NCBI GenBank assembly: GCA_007570785.1
Contig: ML661902.1
Span: 1,473,044-1,537,043, forward strand
Reading direction: 5' to 3'
Length of the DNA stretch: 64,000 nt
DNA from: Antilocapra americana
Lineage: Eukaryota; Chordata; Mammalia; Artiodactyla; Antilocapridae
In this document: positions 56,083 to 64,000 of the stretch, piece after piece
How the letters are laid out: each line of letters opens with the position of its first letter
Numbering within the stretch: the first letter of the stretch is position 1
The notes under the pieces: model-generated
Told to the model about the DNA's origin: nothing
Databases searched by the model: none
What the model saw: the letters and a program-made list of their open reading frames with translations, nothing else
Translations under genes and position numbers: made by a program

Positions 56083-57083
56083 AAGGGGGTGGTTCTAAGA
56101 AGGCGGAGGAACAGGACAGGGAGACCACTTTCTCCCCCAGAAATTCATCAAAAGAACATTTGAATGCTGAGCAAATACCACAAAACTTCTGAACGCTGGC
56201 AGAGGACATCAGGCACCCAGAAAGGCAGCCCATTGTCTTTGAAAGGAGGTAGGAAAAAATATAAAAAATAACAAGAGAGACAAAAGAGGTAGGGACGGAG
56301 ATCTGTACCGGGAAGGGGGTCTTAAAAAAAGAGAGAAGTTTCCAAACACCAAGAAACACTCTTACCAGCGAGTCTGTGGAGAGCCTTGGAACCTCAGAGG
56401 GCAACATAACCAGGAGGAAAAACAAATAAATAATTTAAACCCACAGACTACGTGCCTAACAGCAACTCCCAGCGGAGAAGCAGTGCAGAAGCTTGTATCT
56501 GCCACTAGCAAGCGGGGACTGGAAAGGGAGGTGCAGGCTGCATTGCTTAGGATGGAGAAGTCTTGAGGCTACTGTAAGAATAAGACTGAATACCAGAGGC
56601 AGGAGGCTTAAGTCCAAATCCTGAGAACACCAGAGAACTCCTGACTCCAGGGAACATTAACGGATAGGAGTTCATCAAATGCCTCCATACCTACACTGAA
56701 ACCAAGCACCACCCAAGGCCCAACAAGTTCCAGAGCAAGACATACCACACAAATTCTCTAGCAATGCAGGAACATAGCCCTGAGCTTCAATAAACAGGCT
56801 GCCCAAAGCCACACCAAACCCAGTGACATCTCAAAACCCATTACTGGACACTTCCTTGCACTCCAGAGAGAAGAAATCCAGCTCCACCCACCAGAACACC
56901 GACACAAGCTTCCCTAACCAGGAAACCTTGACAAGCCACCCGTCCAAGCCCACCCACAGCAAGGAACCTCCACAATAAAGATGTAACACAAACTGCCAGA
57001 ATATGGAAAGGCCACCCCAAACACAGCAATCTAAACAAGATGAAAAGGCAGAGAAATACCCAGCAGGTAAAGGAACAGGATAA
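56083..57083 (+). promoter_or_regulatory. L1 5' UTR
   Basis: GGTGGTTCTAAGAAGGCGGA, GACCACTTTCTCCCCCAGAA, GCACCCAGAAAGGCAGCCCA and GCAAGCGGGGACTGGAAAGG are hallmarks of a bovine L1 leader. After about 56570 the sequence differs from what I would expect and the leader is shorter than usual. Large reverse frames here (55922-56425, 56831-57215) are antisense chance frames. Confidence 0.75.
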
Positions 57084-57988
57084 ATGCCCTCCAAACCAAA
57101 CAAAAGAGGAAGTGATAGGGAATCTACCTGATAAAGAATTCTGAATAATGATAGTGAAAATAATCCAAAATCTTGAAAACAAAATGGAGTTACAGATTAA
57201 ATACCCTGCAGACAAGGATTGAGAAGATGCGAGAAATGTTTAACAAGGACCTAGAAGAAATAAAAAAGACTCAATATATAATGAATAATGCAATAAATGA
57301 GATCAAAAACACTCTGAAGGGAACCAACAGTAGAATAATGGAGGCAGAAGATAGGATAAGTGAGGTGGAGGATAGAATGGTAGAAATAAATGAAACAGAG
57401 AAGAAAAAATAATTAAAAGAAATGAGGACAACCCAGAGGCCTCTGGGACAATGTTATATGCCCCAACATTCGAATCATACAAGTCCCAGAAGAAGACAAA
57501 AAGAAAGACCATGAGAAAATACTTGAGGAGATAATAGTTGAAAACTTCCCTAAAATGGGGACGGAAATAATCACCCAAGTCCAAGAAACCCAGAGAGTCC
57601 CAAACAGGATAAACCCAAGGCAAAACATCCCAAGACACATATTAATCAAATTAACAAAGAAAAAACATTAAAAGCAGCAAGAGGAAAAACAACAAATAAC
57701 ACACAAGGGGATTCCCATAAGGATAACAGCTGATCTTTCAATAAAAACTCTTCAGGCCAGAAGGGAATGGCAGGACATACTTAAAGTGATGAAAGAAAAA
57801 AACCTACAGCCCAGATTACTGTACCCCACAAGGATCTCATTCAAATATGAAGGAGAAATCAAAAGCTTTACAGACAAGCAAAAGCTGGGAGAATTCAGCA
57901 CCACCAAACCAGCTCTCCAACAAATGCTAAAGGATCTTCTCAGACAGGAAACAGAGAAAGGGTGTATAAACTCGAACCCAAAACAATA
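57084..57988 (+). pseudogene. L1 ORF1 pseudogene (RNA-binding protein)
   Basis: ORF1p is a trimeric coiled-coil RNA chaperone that coats L1 RNA in the cytoplasm. Seen: a start-like MPSKPNKRGSDREST at 57084 followed by a stop. A coiled-coil stretch lies in 57173-57412 (KDLEEIKKTQ, EAEDRISEVEDRMVEINE), with heptad spacing. The C-terminal RNA-binding part is at 57786-57989 (LQPRLLYPTRISFKYEGEIK, then SFTDKQKL and LQQMLKDLL) in another frame. At least three frame changes and several stops separate these pieces. Confidence 0.85.
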
Positions 57989-58420
57989 AAGTAAATGGCA
58001 ATGGGATCATACTTATCAATAATTACCTTAAATGTAAATGGGTTGAATGCCCCAACCAAAAGACAAAGACTGGCTGAATGGATACAAAAACAAGACCCCT
58101 ATATATGTTGTCTACAAGAGACTCACCTGGAAACAAGGGACACATATAGACTGAAAGTGAAGGGATGGAAAAGATATTCCACGAAAACAGAGACCAAAAG
58201 AAAGCAGGTGTAGCAATACTCATATCAGATAAAATAGACTTTAAAACAAAGGCTGTGAAAGAGACAAAGAAGGAAACTTCATAATGATCAATGGATCAAT
58301 CCAAGTAGAAGATATAACAATTATAAATACATATGCACCTAACACAGGAGCACCACAATATGTAAGGCAAATGCTAACAAGTATGAAAGGGGAAATTAAC
58401 AGTAACACAATAATAGGAGA

Positions 58421-58480
58421 AGGCAATGGCACCCCACTCCAGTACTCTTGCCTGGAAAATCCCATGGACAGAGGAGCCTG
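58421..58480 (+). mobile_element. Bov-A SINE scrap inside L1 ORF2
   Basis: Seen: GAGAAGGCAATGGCACCCCA, CTCCAGTACTCTTGCCTGGA, then CCCATGGACAGAGGAGCCTG. This is about 60 bases of the Bov-A body with neither SINE end, joined on its right directly to inverted L1 sequence. It is a patch in a rearrangement and does not look like an ordinary SINE insertion. Confidence 0.9.
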
Positions 58481-58725
58481 AGAAAAAGGAGAAATTCATT
58501 GTTTTGGGGTGAAATGTCCTATAGATATCAATTAGGTCTAACTGGTCTGTTCTATCATTTAAAGTTTGTGTTTCCTTGTTAATTTTCTGTTTAGTTGATC
58601 TACCCATCAGTGTGAGTGGGGTATTAACAGCAACACAATAATAGTGGGAGACTTCAATACCCCACTCACACCGATGGATAGATCAACATTCCACCCCAAA
58701 ACAATGAATTTCTCCTTTTTCTCAA
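58481..58725. repeat. Inverted duplication within L1 ORF2
   Basis: Seen: 58481-58620 reads the L1 endonuclease region backwards (its reverse frame carries KINKETQTLNDRTDQLDLID). 58640-58725 holds the forward version of the same region, missing 78 bases between GATCAAC and ATTCCACC (26 codons, in frame). The stretch AACAGYAACACAATAATAG occurs both before the SINE scrap (58399-58417) and after the inverted part (58627-58645). Confidence 0.93.
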
Positions 58726-59688
58726 GTGCACATGGAACCTTCTCTAGGACAGATCACATCCTGGGCCATAAATCTAGCCTTGGTAAATTCAAAAAAATTG
58801 AAATCATTACAAGCATCTTTTCTGACCACAATACAGTAAGATTAGATATCAATTACAGGAGAAAAACTATTAAAAATTCCAACATACAGAGACTGAACAA
58901 CCCACTGCTGAGTAACCAACAAATCACAGAAGAAAACAAAAAAGAAATCAAAATATGCATATAAACAAATGAAAATGAAAACACAACAACCCAAAACCTA
59001 TGGGACATTGTAAAAGCAGTGCTAAGGGGAAGGTTCATAGCAATACAGGCTTACCTCAAGAAACAAGAAAAAAAATCAAATAAATAACCTAACTCTACAC
59101 CTAAAGCAACTAGAAAAGAAAGAAATGAAGAACCCCAGGGTTAGAAGAAGGAAAGAAATCTTAAAAATCAGGGCAGAAATAAATCCAAAAGAAACAAAAG
59201 AGACCATAGCAAAAATCAACAAAGCCAAAAGCTGGTTCTTTGAGAAGATAAATAAAATTGACAAACCATTAGCCAGACTTATCAAGAAACAAAGGGAGAA
59301 AAATCAAATAAACAAAATTAGAAATGAAAATGCAGAGATCACACAGACAACAGAAATACAAAGGATCATAAGAGAGTACTATCAGCAACTATATGTCAAT
59401 AAAATGAACAACTTGGAAGAAATGGACAAATTCCTAGAAAACTACAACTTTCCAAAACTGAACCAGGAAGAAATAGAAAATCTTAACAGACCCATCACAA
59501 GCATGGAAATTGAAACTGTAATAAGAAATCTTCCAGCAAACAAAAGCCAAGGACCAGACGGCTTCACAGCTGAATTCTACCAAAAATTTAGAGAAGAAAT
59601 AACACACCTATCCTACTCAAACTCTTCCAGAAAATTTCAGAGGAAGGTAAACTTCCAAACTCATTCTATGAGGCCACCATCACTCTAA

Positions 59689-59793
<105 letters not shown>

Positions 59794-61950
59794 TAACAAC
59801 ATATTAAAAAGATCATATATCATGACCAAGTGGGCTTTATCCCAGGGATGCAAGGATTCTTCAATATCTGCAAATCAATCAGCGTAATATACCACATTAA
59901 CAAATTGAAAAATAGAAACCACATGATTATCTCAATAGATGCAGAGAAAGCCTTTGACAAAATTCAACATCCATTTATGATAAAAACCCTCCAGAAAGCA
60001 GGAATAGAAGGAACATACCTCAACAAGCTATATATGACAAACCCACAGCAAACATTATCCTCAATGGTGAAAATTTGAAAGCATTTCCCCTAAAGTCAGG
60101 AACAAGAAAAGGGTGCCCACTCTCAACACTACTTTTCAACATAGTTTTGGAAGTTTTGGTCACAGCAATCAGAGCAGAAAAACAGATAAAAGGAATCCAG
60201 ATTGGAAAAGAATAAGCAAAACTCTCACTGCAGATGACATGATCCTCTACATAGAAAACCCTAAAGACTCCACCAGAAAATTACTAGAGTTAATTAATGA
60301 ATATAGTAAAGTTGCAGGATATAAAATCAACACAGAGAAACCCCTTCATTCCTATACACTAACAATGAAAAAACGGAAAGAGAAATTAAGGAAATAATTC
60401 CATTCACCATTGCACTGAAAAGAATAAAATACTTAGGAATATATCTACCTAAGGAAACAAAAGACCTATATTTATAAAACTATAAAACTGGTGAAAGAAA
60501 TAAAAGAGAACACAAATAAATGGAGAAATATACCATGTACATGGATCGGAAGAAGCAATATAGTGAACATGAGTATACTACCCAAAGCAATCTATAGATT
60601 CAATGCAATCCCTATCAAGCTACCGACAGTATTTTTCACAGAACTAGAACAAATAATTTCACAATTTGTATGGAAATACAAAAAACTGCAAATAGCCAAA
60701 GCAATCTTGAGAAAGAAAAATGGAACTGGAGGAATCAACCTACCTGACTTCAGTCTCTACTACAAAGCCACAGTCATCAAGACAATATAATACTGACAGA
60801 AAGACAGAAATATAGATCAATGGAACAAAATAGAAAGCCCAGAGATAAATTCACGTACCTCTGGACACCTTACCTTCAACAAAGGAGGCAAGAATATACA
60901 ATGGAGAAAAGACAATCTCTTTAACAAGTGGCCCAGGGAAACATGGTCAACCACCTTTAAAAGAATGAAACTAGAACACTTTCTAACACCACACTCAAAA
61001 ATAAACTCAAAATGGATTAAAGATCTAAACATAAGCCCAGAACTATAAAACTCCTAGAGGGAAACATAGGCAAAACACTCTCTGACATAAATCACAGCAG
61101 GATCCTCTATGACCCACCTCCCTTAGTATTGGAAATAAAAGCAAAACTAAATAAGTGGGACCTAATTAAACTTAAAAGCTCTGCACAACAAAGGAAACTA
61201 TAGGCAAGGTGAAAAGACAGCCTTCAGAATGGGAGAAAATAATAGCAAATGAAGCAATGGACAAAGAATTAATCTCAAAAATATAAAAGCAGCTCCTGCA
61301 GCTCAATTCCAGAAAAATAAAGGACCCAATCAAAAAATGGGCCAAAGAACTAAACAGAAATTTCTCCAAAAAAGACATACAGATGGCTAACAAACACATG
61401 AAAAGATACTCAACATCACTCATTATCAGAAAAATGCAAACCAAAACCACAATGAGGTACCATTTCACACCAATCAGAATGGCTGCCATCCAAAAGTCTA
61501 CAAGAAATAAATGCTGGAGAGGATGTGGAGTAAAGGGAACCCTCTTACACTGTTGGTGGGAATGCAAACTAGTACAGCCACTATGGAGAACAGTGTGGAG
61601 ATTCCTTAAAAAACTGCAAATAGACCTGCCATATGACCCAGCAATCCCACTGCTGGGCATACACACTGAGGAAACCAGAATTGAAAGAGACACATGTACC
61701 CCAATGTTCATCATAGCACTGTTTATAATAGCCAGGACATGGAAGCAACCTAGATGTCCATCAGCAGAAGAATAGATAAGAAATATGTGGTACAAATACA
61801 CAATGAATATTACTCAACCATTAAAAAGAATATATTTGAATCAGTTCTAATGAGGTGGATGAAACTGGAGCCTATTATATAGAGTGAAGTAAGCCAGAAA
61901 GAAAAACACCAATATAGTATACTAACACATATATATAGAATTTAGAAAGA

Positions 61951-62302
61951 TGGTAACAATAACCCTGTATGTGAGACAGCAAAAGAGACACAGATGTATA
62001 GAACAGTCATTTGGACTTTGTGGGAGAGGGCAAGGGTGGGATGATATGGGAGAATGGCATTGAAACATGTATATTATCATATGTGAAATGAATCGCCTGT
62101 CCAGGTTCAATGCATGATACAGGGTGCTCAGGGCTGGCGCACTGGAATGACCCAGAGGGATGGGATGGGGAGGGAGTTGGGAGTGGGATTCAGGATGGGG
62201 AACACATGTACACCCATGTTAGATTCATGTCAATGTATGGCAAATCCACCACAATATTGTAAAGTAATTAGTCTTCAATTAAAATAAATAAATTTATATT
62301 AA
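61951..62302 (+). other. L1 3' UTR and tail
   Basis: Includes the purine tract GGGATGGGGAGGGAGTTGGG near 62160-62180 and ends in AAAATAAATAAATTTATATT. The same terminus occurs as solo tails at 7455 and, reversed, at 6766-6850. Confidence 0.85.
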
Positions 62303-62315
62303 AAAATAGTTTGTG
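62303..62315. repeat. Target-site duplication, right copy
   Basis: AAAATAGTTTGTG, an exact match to 56070-56082. Confidence 0.95.
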
Positions 62316-62430
62316 TAGCTTGCTACTGTATATTTAAGGGACTACATCTACTTGTATATTCATATAAAATTATAAAATTTATATTAATATTATAGCACAT
62401 AAAATATATACTATAAAATAAACATGTATT
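62316..62430 (+). mobile_element. Old L1 (L1M), right part of split copy
   Basis: TAGCTTGCTACTGTATATTT and CTTGTATATTCATATAAAAT continue the old L1 3' UTR left at 56069. The end fades into A/T-rich DNA. Confidence 0.6.
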
Positions 62431-63397
62431 TTAAAAATAAGCATAAAGTTAAATACATAAAGCCTTTCCTAGAAAGTGAGGGAAGAGAGGATAAACCAGG
62501 AATAAAATAATCAGGAATAAAAACTAAATGTTTTTTAACATGACCTACTTTGTGAATTTTAAATTTCACTTTGACACCACCTAAATATTTTGAATAATTT
62601 TAAAGCAAAATCAATTTCAAAAAGCATTTCCTAAAATTTAAAAGTACACTTTGTGTGTCATATTGATAGGACAACAACACAAGGAAGAGCTATTTCAAGC
62701 AACTTGTAAATCTGATCAAACATTCCTAGCAGGATATACTTTAAAGGCAACAGAAACTACAACAACAAATTCCTAATTTATTTTCAATTAGTGTGAGTAT
62801 TATTGCTATTGTGGATTGTCATGTGTATTGTGGGACAAAGCAAATGATAATTATATTGGTGTTCTTGAATATTAGGATTTTTAAGAATGGAAGAAACAAA
62901 ATGCAATTATAACATCAATGAAGTTAAGAAAAACCCAACAATCCTTAATATGAAATTAAATTACCAATAAGAATTTATAATGGATTATACAAACACAAAG
63001 AAAATATGTATTTCATATCTCTGTCATCAAAAGCTCTTGAAACAGTGACTAAGACAGTAAGAATGAATATCCTTAGTTCTTGGTCTTTAACTCAAATTTC
63101 TGACCAAGAGGAATTGAAATTCCTTAGAGAAATAGCTGATTCCAGGTCCAGGAAAAGAAAAGCATAATATAAACCTGGATCATCTTAAATACCTAAAGAA
63201 AGTTACTATCAAAGCCCATGAGAATATCTCTAGTGGATTTAGGAACTAATATAAAAAAGGCAATCACTGGCCATAGCAAATTTGAGCATCAATAAGGATA
63301 ATGACTGCCATGAGCTGAAACACATAACATACATTTTATTTAGTCTATCATTTCTCCAAAATAAAAGACAACATTTAATCTCCTTTGGAGGGCATTA
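62431..63397. other. Unannotated A/T-rich stretch
   Basis: No gene or repeat recognised. Confidence 0.45.
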
Positions 63398-63900
63398 ATG
63401 GACTGAGCATATTAAAAAAGCAGAGATATTATTCTACCTACAAAGCTCCACACAGTCAAAGCTATGATTTTTCCAGTAGTTATGTACCGATGTGAGAGCT
63501 GTACAATAAAAAAAAGCTGAGCACTGAAGAACTGATGCCTTTGAACTGTCATGCTAGGGAAGACTCTCTTCAGAGTCTCTTGGACTGCAAGGAGAGCCAA
63601 CCAATCAATCCCAAAGGAAATCAACACTGAATAATCATTGCAAGGACTGTTGCTGAAGCTCCAATACTTTGGTCACCTGATGTGAAGAGCCAACTTACTG
63701 GAAAAGACCCTGATGCTGGGAAAGATTGGAGGCAGGAAGAGAAGAGATGAGATGACAGAGAATGAGATGTTTGGATGGCATCACCGACTCAATGGTCATG
63801 AGTATGAGCAAATTCTGTGAGTCAGTGAAGGACAGGGAATCCTGGCATGCTGCAGTCCATGGGGTTGCAAAGAGTCAAAGACGACTAAGGGACCAAACAA
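63398..63900 (+). mobile_element. BovB LINE 3' fragment
   Basis: Seen: GAGCATATTAAAAAAGCAGA, TTTTCCAGTAGTTATGTACC and CATGGGGTTGCAAAGAGTCA, ending in ACAACAACAA. More diverged than the other copies, with several small deletions. 5'-truncated. Confidence 0.92.
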
Positions 63901-64000
63901 CAACAATGAACTGACATCTTTTAAAACAGTAAAGAAAGGAAAAGATCAAGCAGTTATCCCACCATTCTTATACTAACTGTAATTCAGGGTAACCAAATAG

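Noticed and set aside
55922..56425. 167-codon reverse frame
   Set aside because: Antisense of the old L1 end and the bovine L1 5' UTR; it spans the insertion junction.
61172..61801. 209-codon reverse frame
   Set aside because: Antisense shadow of L1 ORF2. The forward strand carries the real Cys-rich domain.

Overview
This window is mammalian genomic DNA from a ruminant, most likely a bovid. The evidence is the repeat content. It holds many copies of the RTE-type LINE BovB, the tRNA-Glu-derived SINE Bov-tA and its BOV-A2 dimer, CHR-type SINEs shared by cetartiodactyls, and an L1 of the bovine type. I cannot name the species. I found no protein-coding host gene, no splice-supported exon, no functional RNA gene and no CRISPR. 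All longer reading frames either lie in retroelement debris or resemble chance frames in A/T-rich DNA. The window is best read as intergenic or intronic DNA.

Layout. 1-12 kb: three BovB fragments (1-423, 4823-6668 reverse, 8438-9102) and a fourth at 11120-11983. Between them lie Bov-tA copies with target-site duplications, a retroviral-type LTR remnant (about 3630-4682), short L1 tails and a MIR. 12.25-15.64 kb: a repeat-poor island, the best candidate here for conserved non-coding or regulatory DNA. 15.6-20.9 kb: Bov-tA, a palindromic DNA-transposon remnant, a 2.1-kb reverse BovB carrying a nested SINE, and a second short BovB. 20.9-22.4 kb: a hAT-type end, a decayed retroviral pol piece and the 5' UTR of an old L1, all on the reverse strand. 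23.3-31.0 kb: L1 pieces, two CHR SINEs, microsatellites and MIRs. 31.9-36.1 kb: a complete-looking Bov-tA, an 80-bp mariner MITE, and a decayed ERV-L-like provirus on the reverse strand. 36.8-39.1 kb: a BovB split by a 695-bp insertion. 40.7-42.4 kb: a MER5A-like element and a three-layer L1/SINE nest. 45.2-47.1 kb: a 2-kb reverse BovB. 48.5-49.9 kb: an MLT1-type LTR and two Bov-tA copies. 51.7-55.5 kb: a BovB with endonuclease and reverse-transcriptase parts that contains another BovB, then a reverse BovB and a CHR SINE. 55.5-62.4 kb: an old L1 split by a near-full-length bovine L1 with a perfect 13-bp target duplication. 63.4-63.9 kb: a last BovB 3' fragment.

How the parts relate. The LINEs (BovB, L1) encode endonuclease and reverse transcriptase. 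The SINEs borrow LINE machinery; Bov-tA and BOV-A2 share their 3' end with BovB. Every copy here is broken by stops, frameshifts, truncation or later insertions, so I infer no active element. The most unusual structure is inside the bovine L1 at 58.4-58.7 kb: a SINE scrap joined to an inverted copy of the neighbouring L1 segment, with a 78-bp in-frame gap in the forward copy. I found no new biological system. The items worth checking are that rearrangement, the nested insertions with readable target duplications, the unexplained 420-bp passenger at 38.1-38.5 kb, the L1/retrovirus junction at 21.81 kb, and the repeat-poor island. Family names were assigned from remembered consensus patterns without a database search.
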